Assembly: GCF_051846935.1 (NCBI RefSeq)
Contig: NZ_JBPYCS010000003.1
Location: 123,215-187,214 of the forward strand
DNA: 64,000 nt
Reading direction: 5' to 3'
Origin: JBPYCR01 sp051846935
Lineage (GTDB): Bacteria; Bacillota; Bacilli; Bacillales; Amphibacillaceae
A program made the translations under genes and the position numbers. The notes under the pieces were generated by a model. That model had not been told where the DNA came from, did not search any database, and saw only the letters and a program-made list of their open reading frames with translations. Below, piece after piece: positions 35,330 to 45,319 of this stretch. Every line of letters begins with the position of its first letter. Position 1 is the first letter of the stretch.

Positions 35330-37360
35330 TTATTTAATTAAAGCATTACTGTCAATAATTAAAGCGACTTCCCCATCTCCAAGTATCGTTGCTCCGGAGA
35401 TAGAAAATACATTTGTTAAATAATTCCCTAAAGTTTTAAGCACGACTTCTTGTTGCCCGATAAACGAATCTACAACAAGTCCTGTCATTTTATTACCTTT
35501 TCGAACAATAACTACTGATACATAATCATCTTCAGCACTTTTGCTATTAGAAACAGAGAAAATTTCACTTAAAAAGGTAAGTGGGACAACGTTACCACGG
35601 AAGTCAATAACTTTTTTATTATGTGCTTTTAATATTTCGTCCCTATGTAATATCGCTGTTTCGATAATCGATGATAGAGGAATAGCGTACTTTTCGGAAC
35701 CAATTTCAACGAGTAATACGGATATTATCGATAAAGTTAATGGTAACTGAATAGAAAATGTTGAGCCTACGTCTTTCTTAGCATCAATCGAAATGCTACC
35801 ACCTAACGATTCGATCGTATTTTTTACAACATCGAGGCCCACTCCGCGCCCTGAAATATCTGAGATTTCTTCATTTGTTGAAAATCCACTCGCCATTATG
35901 AGTTCATACACTTGCTGATCGGTCAATGTCTCTGCTTCATGCTGACTAATAATGTTACTATTTATCGCCTTGTGAATTACTTTTTCTTTATTAATCCCAG
36001 CACCATCGTCTCTTATTTCAATAAAAACATAATTTCCGCTATGGTAAGCTTCAAGTTGAATTGTACCTTGCTCTGGCTTTCCTTTTGCTGTTCGTTCTTC
36101 AGGTGTCTCAATTCCATGGTCCATAGCATTTCGAATTAAATGAACTAATGGATCACCAATTTCATCAATAACGGTTCGATCAAGCTCTGTATCCTTACCA
36201 ATAATTTCAATTTCAACTTGTTTCTCTAATTCACGAGCAAGCTGTCTGATCATCCGTGGGAAACGGTTAAATACGTGATCAATTGGAACCATACGCATTG
36301 TCAGAATAATATTTTGTAAATCGCCTGAAATACGTGACATCCGTTCTACCGTTTCCTGTAAATCCGAATGTTTAAGATCTAAAGAAATTTGTTCAAGTCT
36401 CCCGCGATCTATTACAAGTTCCTCGAACAAATTCATTAAAATATCAAGACGGTCTATGTTGACACGAATCGTTTTACTTTGTGCTCCTTTAATTGAAGTT
36501 TGTTGCTTTTTTACTTTTTTAGAAGAATCTTTTTCTTTATTTCCTGCAGTTTCCTGTTTCCTGTCCTCTGTATGATGCTCTTGCTTTATTTTATAATCGG
36601 TGACCGAAAATGGAGTAACATCAACTGAATGGATTTCAGAAACCTTGTTTATTTTCCCAATAATTTCAGCCTTGTCTTGCTTAGACACGAATATAACAGA
36701 GAATGAATGTTCAAAGTTTTCCTCTTCTAGTTCGCTTACTGGTGGTTCCGACTTAATTACTTCCCCTAGTCTTTCAAGCACTTCAAAAACCATGTACACA
36801 CGAGCACCTTTTAATAAACAATCTTCATTTAATTTAACATGGATTTCATAGTTAAAATAACCGCGTTCAGTTGATTCGTTTAAAATAGATAATTGAAATT
36901 CATCCAGTTCTGTCATCGGCTGCTCTGTTTCGGCTACTACTATTGAATCTAGCTCTCTATCATTTGATGATGGTGGACTTTCTCCTCGTTCAATTTTTTC
37001 TAGCAGTTGAATGATTGACGTAACATCGCGCGTTCCGTCTCCTCCGTTCGCAACGTTTTCAACCATCGCATTTAAATGATCAACAGCATCAAACATTGTA
37101 TCCATCATATTTGTATGTACGTTAATTTTATCGTATCTGATTCCATCAAAAACATTTTCAAGAATATGTGTTAAATTGGCTAAATCACTATACCCCATTG
37201 TTGCAGACATTCCTTTTAACGTATGTGCTGCTCGGAATATTTCTTCTATAATTGATTTATCAGTTGGGTTTTTTTCGAGATTGAGTAGCTGTTGATACAA
37301 TGTATCCAAATGCTCTGTGCTCTCGTCAATAAAAACATCTAAATATTGCGTTGTATCCAC
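35330..37360 (-). CDS. cheA: Chemotaxis histidine kinase CheA
   Basis: Autophosphorylates in response to receptors and passes phosphate to CheY. The 676-residue protein has P1 with the phospho-accepting His in AAHTLKGMSATMG (near residue 47), a P2-type region about 155-265, P3 dimerisation (from about 295), P4 kinase with HLIRNAMDHGIE (N box, near 400) and GRGVGLDVV (G box), and a CheW-like P5 from about 540. A GTG start eight bases after AGGGGGA follows the cheB stop codon directly. Confidence 0.97.
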   Translation of the reverse strand: MDTTQYLDVFIDESTEHLDTLYQQLLNLEKNPTDKSIIEEIFRAAHTLKGMSATMGYSDLANLTHILENVFDGIRYDKINVHTNMMDTMFDAVDHLNAMVENVANGGDGTRDVTSIIQLLEKIERGESPPSSNDRELDSIVVAETEQPMTELDEFQLSILNESTERGYFNYEIHVKLNEDCLLKGARVYMVFEVLERLGEVIKSEPPVSELEEENFEHSFSVIFVSKQDKAEIIGKINKVSEIHSVDVTPFSVTDYKIKQEHHTEDRKQETAGNKEKDSSKKVKKQQTSIKGAQSKTIRVNIDRLDILMNLFEELVIDRGRLEQISLDLKHSDLQETVERMSRISGDLQNIILTMRMVPIDHVFNRFPRMIRQLARELEKQVEIEIIGKDTELDRTVIDEIGDPLVHLIRNAMDHGIETPEERTAKGKPEQGTIQLEAYHSGNYVFIEIRDDGAGINKEKVIHKAINSNIISQHEAETLTDQQVYELIMASGFSTNEEISDISGRGVGLDVVKNTIESLGGSISIDAKKDVGSTFSIQLPLTLSIISVLLVEIGSEKYAIPLSSIIETAILHRDEILKAHNKKVIDFRGNVVPLTFLSEIFSVSNSKSAEDDYVSVVIVRKGNKMTGLVVDSFIGQQEVVLKTLGNYLTNVFSISGATILGDGEVALIIDSNALIK

Positions 37361-38431
37361 TTAAATTCCCCCTAACTCCCTTTTAAATTTTGTTATTACC
37401 TTACCAATTTCCTGGAGATGAAGCGTTTCATTAACTAAACTTGTTTTTACTGCAGCAGCTGGCATCCCATAGACGATGGCCGATTCTTTGGATTCGGCAA
37501 TAATAATTGCTCTTTTATTTTTCTTTTTAATTTGTTCTATTCCCTCTGCGCCATCTTTACCCATTCCTGTTAACACAACAGCAATTATATTAATTTGAGA
37601 AATTTGTGCTAATGAATCAAATAAAGTATTAACAGATGGTCGATGGCCGAGACGCTCAATTTCTTTCGTCAACTTAATTTTATAGCCATCCTCTCGAACG
37701 ACCTTCATATGAAAATTTCCTGGTGCAATGTAAGCTGTTCGTGGTTGAATAACTTCTCCATCCTCAGCTTCTTTGACAGTAATTGCTGCTAGCCCATTCA
37801 ATCGTTCAGCTAAAGAGCGGGTAAATCCTGCTGGCATATGTTGTACGATAACGATTGGCGCATTAAAATCACTTGGAAGATCAACCAATACTGTCTGTAA
37901 TGCACGCGGGCCACCAGTTGAAGCTCCAATTGCTACAATTGTTTGTTCATAGGCAGCCTCATTTAAACTAGTTATGTTCTTGTTCAACACTGTTTTATTT
38001 ACGCGTGTTTTTTTACGAGTTCGCTCTGGATTTGCCTTTGATGCAGAGACGACCTTTTTAATGATCGATTCCGTAAACGCTTCACTCGTCAATTCCGCTT
38101 TGTTTCTCGGCAAACGAATAAAATCAATAGCACCACCGGATATGGCGCGGACTGTTTTCGCTGTTGACTCTACCGTAGGTTTTGCTAATATAACGACTGG
38201 TACGGAAACGATACTCAATATTGCTTCCAACGTTGATTGTTCACCAATAATAGGCATATCTACACTAAGAAGTACTACATCAATGTACGTATTTCCTACT
38301 GCTGCTAACGCTTTCTCTCGATCCCCTGCTGTAAATGCCAGTTCTGTTCGCGTATCTTTTGTAATGATATGTGCAAGCGCTTTCCGTGTTTCTGCTGTCT
38401 CATCAATTACAGCGGTACGAATTAAATGCAT
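37361..38431 (-). CDS. cheB: Protein-glutamate methylesterase CheB with degenerate receiver domain
   Basis: Removes methyl groups from, and deamidates, chemoreceptors. The 356 residues end in an intact esterase domain: nucleophile Ser in GASTGGPRALQ (near 171), His in VQHMPAGF (near 197) and Asp in TGMGKDGAEG (near 292). The N-terminal receiver is abnormal: the phospho-acceptor Asp of the usual TLDVEMP motif is Ser56 (LLSVDMP), and the conserved Lys before Pro is Leu107 (IRLPR). Acidic D10-E11 are kept. It is therefore probably not phosphorylated at the standard site by CheA, unless the neighbouring Asp58 substitutes. It lies between flhG and cheA. Confidence 0.93.
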   Translation of the reverse strand: MHLIRTAVIDETAETRKALAHIITKDTRTELAFTAGDREKALAAVGNTYIDVVLLSVDMPIIGEQSTLEAILSIVSVPVVILAKPTVESTAKTVRAISGGAIDFIRLPRNKAELTSEAFTESIIKKVVSASKANPERTRKKTRVNKTVLNKNITSLNEAAYEQTIVAIGASTGGPRALQTVLVDLPSDFNAPIVIVQHMPAGFTRSLAERLNGLAAITVKEAEDGEVIQPRTAYIAPGNFHMKVVREDGYKIKLTKEIERLGHRPSVNTLFDSLAQISQINIIAVVLTGMGKDGAEGIEQIKKKNKRAIIIAESKESAIVYGMPAAAVKTSLVNETLHLQEIGKVITKFKRELGGI

Positions 38432-38436
38432 ATATT

Positions 38437-39303
38437 CTACCTCTTTGTCATAAGTTGTTTTATTCGTTGAATGAAAGAAGAAGGTACGTTTTTATTTGTA
38501 AAGTCAGAGTCAGAATGTACTAAATATTGATCCACTACTTTCCCTATTGCTTTTGATATTGGTGCTTTTTTATAGAGTAATATATAAGGGATTTGTTGGA
38601 TCACTGCGCTTCCAACAGATTTGTCTTCAGGAAGCATGCCAAGCAACTGAACGTCAACTTCTAAAAACTTTTTAATTATATGTTTAAATTGGTTTATTTT
38701 GTTCGTACATTCTATAGGCTTATAGCAACGATTCATCAAAACACGTATTGGCATATTACGACGATTATTTATTACATGCTTTATCATCCCATACGCATCT
38801 GTTAGTGCAGTCGGCTCAGGGGTAGTAATTACAATACATTCATCCGATGCCAACGTAAAATATAAATTTTCTCTACTCGCACCAGCTCCTAAATCAAAAA
38901 AGATGAAATCGTACATTCGTACTAATTGTTCGTATTGATTATAAAACCAATTTGTTTTTTCATCATTTAACGAGAAAAATTGCGTAATACCAGAACCTCC
39001 GGCAATATAGGACAAGCCTTTTGGCCCTTTTTCTATAATATCATGTACAGGTAAAAAGTCGTTAAACATATCAACTATCGTATATTTCGAATAGATTCCG
39101 AGTAAAATATCGATATTCCCCATTCCGATATCCATGTCGATTACTAATACTTTTTTTCCTCTTTCTTGTATTTCAATTGCCATATTTAATGCTGTATTTG
39201 ATTTCCCTACACCGCCTTTGCCGCTCACAATTGCAATTGTTTTGGCTTTCTTATCTTTGGCGTGCTGCAGCTTGCGACGTAAACTTGCAGCTTGATCATT
39301 CAT
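38437..39303 (-). CDS. flhG: Flagellar number regulator FlhG (YlxH), MinD-like ATPase
   Basis: A MinD/ParA-type ATPase that sets flagellar number and position with FlhF. The 288-residue protein begins with the DQAASLRRKL activator helix (DQAxxLR), which stimulates the FlhF GTPase, then has the deviant Walker A SGKGGVGKSNTALN near residue 28 and the DMDIGMGNID switch near 57. It overlaps flhF by eight bases. Confidence 0.96.
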   Translation of the reverse strand: MNDQAASLRRKLQHAKDKKAKTIAIVSGKGGVGKSNTALNMAIEIQERGKKVLVIDMDIGMGNIDILLGIYSKYTIVDMFNDFLPVHDIIEKGPKGLSYIAGGSGITQFFSLNDEKTNWFYNQYEQLVRMYDFIFFDLGAGASRENLYFTLASDECIVITTPEPTALTDAYGMIKHVINNRRNMPIRVLMNRCYKPIECTNKINQFKHIIKKFLEVDVQLLGMLPEDKSVGSAVIQQIPYILLYKKAPISKAIGKVVDQYLVHSDSDFTNKNVPSSFIQRIKQLMTKR

Positions 39304-40423
39304 TTGTATACCTGCCTACAATTAAGTCGCTTATCATTTTAGCTGAAGGCTCTATTAAATCATCTGGCACGTCTTGACCATCTGTTAAATAAGCGATGTC
39401 AGCATTCCCTTGTAAAGCTGTATTTAAAATACTTCCATATTGATTTGTTTCGTCTATTTTTGTAAAAATTACCTTTTTAATAGACAGTGGCGTAAATTGA
39501 TCATAAATCTGTTTTATATCATTTGCTTTTGCAGTTAATGAGAGAACAAGGTACGTTTCTAAATCATCCGTAAAATCAATTGTTTTCTTTAATTCATCCA
39601 AATATTTTTCGTTTCGATAGTTTCGTCCGGCTGTATCGACTAATATTAAATCGAACGCTTCGAATGTACGTACAGCTTTTTTATAGTCATCAATAGAATA
39701 CGCTACTTCTAGTGGTACATTTAAAATCCGCGCATATGTTTTCAGCTGCTCTATTGCTGCAATGCGGTACGTATCCGCAGTAATAAAAGCTACTTTTTTT
39801 CCATCCTTTAACATACTATGTGCTGCAATTTTTGCTAATGTAGTTGTTTTACCGACACCGGTCGGGCCTACAAACTGTACAATTCTTTTATCGTACGTAA
39901 TCCCATTAAACGATGAATTACTTAACATTTTTTTCATTTCAGCTTGGACACTGTATAAAATGCTTTGTTCATCGGGTATTTCGGACATATTTTTATGTGA
40001 TTCAACGACACTGTTTAATATTTGCTTTGCATACGCCTCATCTACCTCTTGGTCTATTAAAAATTGAAAAACGAGTTCGTATTCTGGTTCAAACTTATGA
40101 TTGGATTGAAACGCTTGCTGCTGAAGCATTTTTTTTAATTGCTTAATTTCTTTCATAACAGTTAAGTCCGGACGAGTTGATGTATTTCCTTCGGGCAAAG
40201 GCTGTACCATTTCTTGCTTAAATTGCTGCGTATTTTTCTCATTTTCTATTGGGTTTGGATCTAGAGCTGCAACTACTTCAATGCGTTTCTTTTTGTGCAA
40301 TCCTAAAAGTCTCTTTTCGGTCCATTCTCTAGAGTTTAAAATAACAGCGTCCGGACCAAGTTCTTTACGAATTTGATTCATTGCTTCTGGCATTGTATTT
40401 GCGATATATTTTTTAACTTTCAT
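39296..40423 (-). CDS. flhF: Flagellar SRP-type GTPase FlhF
   Basis: A signal-recognition-particle GTPase that localises new flagella. The 375 residues have a basic N-terminal B domain, an N domain, and the G domain with P-loop GPTGVGKTTTLAKIA (near 187), DTYRIAAIEQL and DTAGRN (near 265). The ATG at 40423 has GGGGTGG nine bases upstream; it overlaps the flhA end by 11 bases. Confidence 0.95.
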   Translation of the reverse strand: MKVKKYIANTMPEAMNQIRKELGPDAVILNSREWTEKRLLGLHKKKRIEVVAALDPNPIENEKNTQQFKQEMVQPLPEGNTSTRPDLTVMKEIKQLKKMLQQQAFQSNHKFEPEYELVFQFLIDQEVDEAYAKQILNSVVESHKNMSEIPDEQSILYSVQAEMKKMLSNSSFNGITYDKRIVQFVGPTGVGKTTTLAKIAAHSMLKDGKKVAFITADTYRIAAIEQLKTYARILNVPLEVAYSIDDYKKAVRTFEAFDLILVDTAGRNYRNEKYLDELKKTIDFTDDLETYLVLSLTAKANDIKQIYDQFTPLSIKKVIFTKIDETNQYGSILNTALQGNADIAYLTDGQDVPDDLIEPSAKMISDLIVGRYTNE

Positions 40424-42452
40424 GACCATTTACCACCCCAACACTTTGAACTTGAACATTTGATTCCAATTCATTATAAGAAAGTACTACAACTTGTGGC
40501 AACGAACGATCAAGCAATTGTTTTACATACATTCGAATCGTCGGTGAACAGAGAACAATTGGCTGGTCATCATACAATGCATTCTTTTCTGCTTGTTCAT
40601 GAACCGTATTAATAATTGACTGCTGTGTTTCAGGATCTATCGTTAAATAATTTCCATGCTCTGTTTGTTGCACGCCTTCTAATATAAGCTGTTCAACTTG
40701 ATTTGCTATGGTTATTACTTTTAATGGTTGATCATTCGATGTATATTGCTTCGTTATTTGAGCTGAAAGTGCTTGACGTACATACTCTGTCAGTAGTTCC
40801 GTATCATTCGTTAGCTTACCGAAGTCTGCCAATGTTTCAAAGATAATTGGCAAATTCCGAATGGAAACTTTTTCTTTTAGCAGCTTTGCTAATACTTTTT
40901 GAATGTCTCCAATCCCTAATGGTTCAGGGGTAACTTCTTCTACTACTATTGGATAGCTTTCTTTTAGATGGTCGATGAGCTGCTTTGTTTCTTGTCTACC
41001 TAGTAACGTATGCGCATGTGCTTTTATGACCTCTGTTAAATGAGTAGATACTACAGAAGGTGGGTCAACAACGGTATAACCAGCTAATTCAGCATCATCT
41101 TTTTTATCTTCATTAATCCATTTTGCCGGTAATCCAAAGGCTGGTTCCTTTGTTTCAATACCTTCCATATCATCATTTTCAATGTCGGGAGTCATTGCCA
41201 AATAATGGTCAAGCAACAATTCTCCAAAAGCAACTTCATTACCTTTTATTTTTAGCCGGTATTCATTCGAATTTAATTGTATATTATCTCTTATACGTAC
41301 TACGGGAATAACAATACCTAATTCAATCGCCAATTGTCTTCGTATCATAATAACTCGATCGAGAAGGTCTCCGCCTTGTTTGGAATCTACTAGAGGAATA
41401 AGTGCATAGCCAAATTCAAATTCAATTGGATCCATATTTAGTAGCTCGACAACATTCTCAGTCGATTTCATAGCAGAGGACTCCGCTTCCTCTTGTTCGT
41501 CTGCTTGTATTTCCTCATCTTCTACATTTTGTCTTAGTAGTAAGTAGCCACTTAGTGCGAGCAGAAATGCAATGGTCGTTGTTAATAAAAAGTTTATTGG
41601 CGTTAGTCCAAGTAAAAATATTGTCCCAGCTGCAATAAATAATAGTTTTGGATATTGGAGTAATTGCCCTGTCACATCGCTCCCAAGATTTCCTGTAGTT
41701 GTAACACGAGTAACAACAATTCCTGTAGCTGTTGCAATTAACAGAGCTGGGATTTGACTAACTAAGCCATCTCCAACTGTTAATCTCATAAACGTATTGA
41801 TTGACTCCTGAAAAGTTAAATCTAATTGAACCATACCAATAATTAAGCCGAAAATAATATTAATTAAAACAATTATAATTCCTGCAATTGCATCGCCCTT
41901 TACAAATTTACTCGCTCCATCCATCGCTCCATGAAAGTCCGCTTCATCTTCTACTTTTTCACGTCGTTCTTTCGCTTGCTGTTCCGATATGAGTCCTGCG
42001 TTTAAGTCAGCATCTATACTCATCTGTTTTCCAGGCATCGCGTCAAGTGTGAAACGTGCTGCTACTTCAGACACACGTTCCGCACCTTTAGTGATAACGA
42101 TATATTGAATAATTACAAGAATCACAAAAACAACAAAACCAACTAAGGGATTATTTCCTATAACAAATGAACCAAACGTGTCGACTACTCCGCCAGCTTC
42201 TGCTTTCGATAAAATCGACCGTGTAGTCGATACATTTAAACCTAGCCGAAATAAAGTTAATAATAATAGCAGGGAGGGAAATATAGAGAATTGCAATGCT
42301 TCTTGTGTATTCATGGATACTAAAATAACGATAAGTGCCAGCGTAATATTGCATAAAATTAAAACACTTAATAACCATCCCGGCAGAGGGATAACGAGCA
42401 TAATAATTATTAAAATAACGCCTAAAAGGACGGATAAATCTCGAGCTTTCAT
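40413..42452 (-). CDS. flhA: Flagellar export apparatus protein FlhA
   Basis: The large export-gate protein of the flagellar type III system. The 679 residues (677 in B. subtilis) have about eight membrane segments in the first 310 residues, with the conserved loop EVAARFTLDAMPGKQMSIDADL (about 130-150) between them, then a cytoplasmic domain that docks chaperone-substrate complexes. It starts two bases after the flhB stop codon. Confidence 0.97.
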   Translation of the reverse strand: MKARDLSVLLGVILIIIMLVIPLPGWLLSVLILCNITLALIVILVSMNTQEALQFSIFPSLLLLLTLFRLGLNVSTTRSILSKAEAGGVVDTFGSFVIGNNPLVGFVVFVILVIIQYIVITKGAERVSEVAARFTLDAMPGKQMSIDADLNAGLISEQQAKERREKVEDEADFHGAMDGASKFVKGDAIAGIIIVLINIIFGLIIGMVQLDLTFQESINTFMRLTVGDGLVSQIPALLIATATGIVVTRVTTTGNLGSDVTGQLLQYPKLLFIAAGTIFLLGLTPINFLLTTTIAFLLALSGYLLLRQNVEDEEIQADEQEEAESSAMKSTENVVELLNMDPIEFEFGYALIPLVDSKQGGDLLDRVIMIRRQLAIELGIVIPVVRIRDNIQLNSNEYRLKIKGNEVAFGELLLDHYLAMTPDIENDDMEGIETKEPAFGLPAKWINEDKKDDAELAGYTVVDPPSVVSTHLTEVIKAHAHTLLGRQETKQLIDHLKESYPIVVEEVTPEPLGIGDIQKVLAKLLKEKVSIRNLPIIFETLADFGKLTNDTELLTEYVRQALSAQITKQYTSNDQPLKVITIANQVEQLILEGVQQTEHGNYLTIDPETQQSIINTVHEQAEKNALYDDQPIVLCSPTIRMYVKQLLDRSLPQVVVLSYNELESNVQVQSVGVVNGHES

Positions 42453-42454
42453 AC

Positions 42455-43549
42455 TTAAATCCCCTTATTATACAACTTTTTTTCTAACTGATAGACGTAG
42501 GCTAAAACTTCAGCAACTGCTTGATAAAAATCTTCAGGAATGGCCTCGTTAATTTCAACAGTTTGGTATAGAGCACGAGCGAGTGGCTTATTTTCTACCG
42601 TAACAACGTCGTTTTTTTTCGCTATTTCCTTAATTTTTAAAGCGAGATGCCCCATACCTTTCGCTACAACGACTGGGGCGGCTGCTTTTGCTTCATCATA
42701 CTTTATTGCAATCGCGTAATGGGTTGGGTTTGTTATTACAACATCTGCAGATGGTACTTCATTCATCATTCGTCGCATTGCGATTTGTCTTTGTTTTTCT
42801 TTTATTTTAGCTTTAATTAATGGATCGCCTTCCACATTTTTATGTTCATCTTTAATATCTTGCTTTGACATTCGGATGTTCTTTTCAAAATCATACCGCT
42901 GATACATATAATCGAGTACAGATAAAAATAGTAAAGCAATTGTTGCAGCAATACCCATCATAATCGTAACTCTACCGAAAAAAGAAATAGCGCTTTCCGC
43001 ATTTTTTAACGACTGCATCATCATTTCATCTTTATAGAACCAAATAATCGTAAACGTTATAAGACCGATAAAAACAATTTTAAATAACGATTTTAACAAT
43101 TCCACGATCGCGCGAATCGAAAAAATTCTTTGTGCGCCTTTAACTGGATCGATTTTTTTCAAATCAAACTTTAACGGTTCAGTTGTAAACAATATGCCAA
43201 CTTGCATAATATTTGCCGTGAGTCCTGCAATAAGCGCAGCGATCATGATCGGTGCTACTATTATAGTTAGCTGAATCATAACTTCTTTAAAGACCTGCAT
43301 AACTGTATTCGTTGTAATCTCCCAGTGAATATACTCTGTAAATGTATATTCATATAAAGAGAGCATGCTGGCTTTCATAAATGAACCTAAAATAGCAAGT
43401 ACGATGAATGAAAACAAAAGAAGAATAGACGTATTCACATCCTGGCTTTTAGCTACCTTCCCCTTCTTTCGCTCATCTTGTCTTTTTTTCGGAGTTGCCT
43501 TTTCTGTTTTTTCTCCCGCAAAAAACTGCAGATTCAGCTTTAATGGCAA
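42455..43549 (-). CDS. flhB: Flagellar export switch protein FlhB
   Basis: An export-apparatus protein whose self-cleavage switches secretion from rod/hook to filament substrates. The TTG start at 43549 gives 364 residues, with GGAGGTG six bases upstream, and begins one base after the fliR stop codon. It has four membrane helices (about 35-210) and the autocleavage site NPTH near residue 271. Confidence 0.95.
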   Translation of the reverse strand: MPLKLNLQFFAGEKTEKATPKKRQDERKKGKVAKSQDVNTSILLLFSFIVLAILGSFMKASMLSLYEYTFTEYIHWEITTNTVMQVFKEVMIQLTIIVAPIMIAALIAGLTANIMQVGILFTTEPLKFDLKKIDPVKGAQRIFSIRAIVELLKSLFKIVFIGLITFTIIWFYKDEMMMQSLKNAESAISFFGRVTIMMGIAATIALLFLSVLDYMYQRYDFEKNIRMSKQDIKDEHKNVEGDPLIKAKIKEKQRQIAMRRMMNEVPSADVVITNPTHYAIAIKYDEAKAAAPVVVAKGMGHLALKIKEIAKKNDVVTVENKPLARALYQTVEINEAIPEDFYQAVAEVLAYVYQLEKKLYNKGI

Positions 43550-43550
43550 A

Positions 43551-44330
43551 TCAAGCACCTCCGAATAATTGCATTAACCTTCTCATTGTCTCAAACAATA
43601 GTTCAAATAGACTTTTTGCTAGTACCATATACAAGCTTAAAAAAAACAACAGCACAACAAAACTGACAAAAATTTTGATTGGAAGACCAACGACAAAAAC
43701 ATTTAATTGTGGCACGGTTCTTGCGATAATTCCTAAAGCTACGTCAACAAGAAACAAACAACCGACGATCGGGATTGCCATCTGAAAGGCGATTACAAAC
43801 ATTCGATTGAATATTGTAATAACATACTCTGCTATTGATCCGTCAGCAAATGGAACAAATGCATCGATTGGAATAAATTGATAGCTATAAAAAATTCCAT
43901 CAATTAACAAGTAGTGACCATTGACAGATAACAAAAATAATAAAGCTATAATATAAAAATATTGCCCAATTAATGGACTTTGCGCTCCTGTTTGTGGATC
44001 GATTACATTTGCAATTGCAAAACCCATTTGGAAGTCGATAAAACCACCAGCGATTTGAACTGCCGATAAAATAATATAAGCCATCAACCCAATAAGGAGG
44101 CCAATTACAATTTCTTTAAGCAATAAAAACAAAAAAGTTTCATCGATTGAAATTGCTGATAGATCAAATGTATACAACATAATAAAAGATAGAAACAAAC
44201 TTAAACCAATCTTAAATGTCATTGGAATTGTTCGGTATGAAAATAAAGGTAGTGCAACGAAAAAAGAAATAACTCTAGCAAAAATTAACAAAAAGATCGG
44301 AAGGCTTGATAGATTTATTATTTCCAGCAT
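43551..44330 (-). CDS. fliR: Flagellar export apparatus protein FliR
   Basis: A membrane component of the export gate that forms the core with FliP and FliQ. The 259 residues comprise about six hydrophobic segments, with the conserved GLMAYIILSAVQIAGGFIDFQMG run (about 78-100) and DPQTGAQSPLIGQ near 110. It is sandwiched between fliQ and flhB with gaps of three and one bases. Confidence 0.95.
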   Translation of the reverse strand: MLEIINLSSLPIFLLIFARVISFFVALPLFSYRTIPMTFKIGLSLFLSFIMLYTFDLSAISIDETFLFLLLKEIVIGLLIGLMAYIILSAVQIAGGFIDFQMGFAIANVIDPQTGAQSPLIGQYFYIIALLFLLSVNGHYLLIDGIFYSYQFIPIDAFVPFADGSIAEYVITIFNRMFVIAFQMAIPIVGCLFLVDVALGIIARTVPQLNVFVVGLPIKIFVSFVVLLFFLSLYMVLAKSLFELLFETMRRLMQLFGGA

Positions 44331-44333
44331 CTT

Positions 44334-44603
44334 TTACCCTACAAACTGATTTAAATTTTGATATACTTCTACCGTGAATTCAATCATCTTACTGAGCATC
44401 CATGGACCGAAAAACACGATACCAATTAGTACTGCAACTATTTTTGGAATAAAGGCCAAGGTTTGCTCTTGAATTTGCGTTGTAGCTTGGAAAATACTTA
44501 CTATGAGTCCTACAGCTAATGCTAAGATGAGTAATGGGCCAGCAACTAACAAAATCGTATAAATTCCTTTTTCAGCCAAGGACATTACAAATTCACTCGA
44601 CAA
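44334..44603 (-). CDS. fliQ: Flagellar export apparatus protein FliQ
   Basis: A two-helix membrane subunit of the export gate. The TTG start at 44603 gives 89 residues, the same as B. subtilis, beginning SSEFVMSLAEKG, with AAAGGTGG upstream. The helix-loop signature QATTQIQEQTLAFIPK lies near residue 43. Confidence 0.95.
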   Translation of the reverse strand: MSSEFVMSLAEKGIYTILLVAGPLLILALAVGLIVSIFQATTQIQEQTLAFIPKIVAVLIGIVFFGPWMLSKMIEFTVEVYQNLNQFVG

Positions 44604-44653
44604 GCAAACCACCACCTTTTACTTTAATCTAAGATGAATACATTAATTCTTTG

Positions 44654-45319
44654 CTAAAAGCCTTGAAGTAAGGAATGGGTAATTAAATACCAACCATCGA
44701 CAAGTACGAATAACAATATTTTAAATGGCAATGAAATCATGACCGGTGGAAGCATCATCATCCCCATGGACATTAAAACACTAGCAACAGCCATATCAAT
44801 AATCAAAAAGGGAACGAAAATCATAAAGCCCATTTGAAAAGCTGTTTTTAGCTCACTTATTGCAAAGGCTGGAACAAGTGTAGTTAAAGGTATATCTTGT
44901 ACCGTTTCTGGTTTTTCCATTTCTGTATAGTTCATAAATAATGCGAGATCCTTTTGGCGTGTATGCTTTGCCATGAATTCCTTTATTGGGACACTCGCAC
45001 GCTCATACGCCTCATCTAGCGTCACTTCTTCGTTAAATAAAGGTTCTAGCGCTTCATCATATATTTCACTAAACGTCGGCGCCATTATAAAAAAGGTTAA
45101 AAATAACGCAAGTCCAATTAACACTTGATTTGGCGGCATTTGTTGTGTTGCAAGAGATGTCCGGACAAACGATAATACGATAATAATCCGCGTAAAGCTA
45201 GTCATTAAAATTAATATACCTGGTGCAAGGGATAAAACAGTTAACAATAAGAGTAATTTTACAGAAGTAGCAACGGATGAAGGATCCGAACTGGAAAACA
45301 TATCAATAAATTCCGTCAT
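44654..45319 (-). CDS. fliP: Flagellar export apparatus protein FliP
   Basis: The main subunit of the export-gate pore. The 221-residue length (same as B. subtilis) follows from the ATG at 45319, nine bases after AAGG. Signatures are SFTRIIIVLSFVR near residue 40 and MLPPVMISLPFKILLFVLVDGW (in parts) near the C-terminus. It overlaps the end of fliZ by 17 bases. Confidence 0.95.
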   Translation of the reverse strand: MTEFIDMFSSSDPSSVATSVKLLLLLTVLSLAPGILILMTSFTRIIIVLSFVRTSLATQQMPPNQVLIGLALFLTFFIMAPTFSEIYDEALEPLFNEEVTLDEAYERASVPIKEFMAKHTRQKDLALFMNYTEMEKPETVQDIPLTTLVPAFAISELKTAFQMGFMIFVPFLIIDMAVASVLMSMGMMMLPPVMISLPFKILLFVLVDGWYLITHSLLQGF

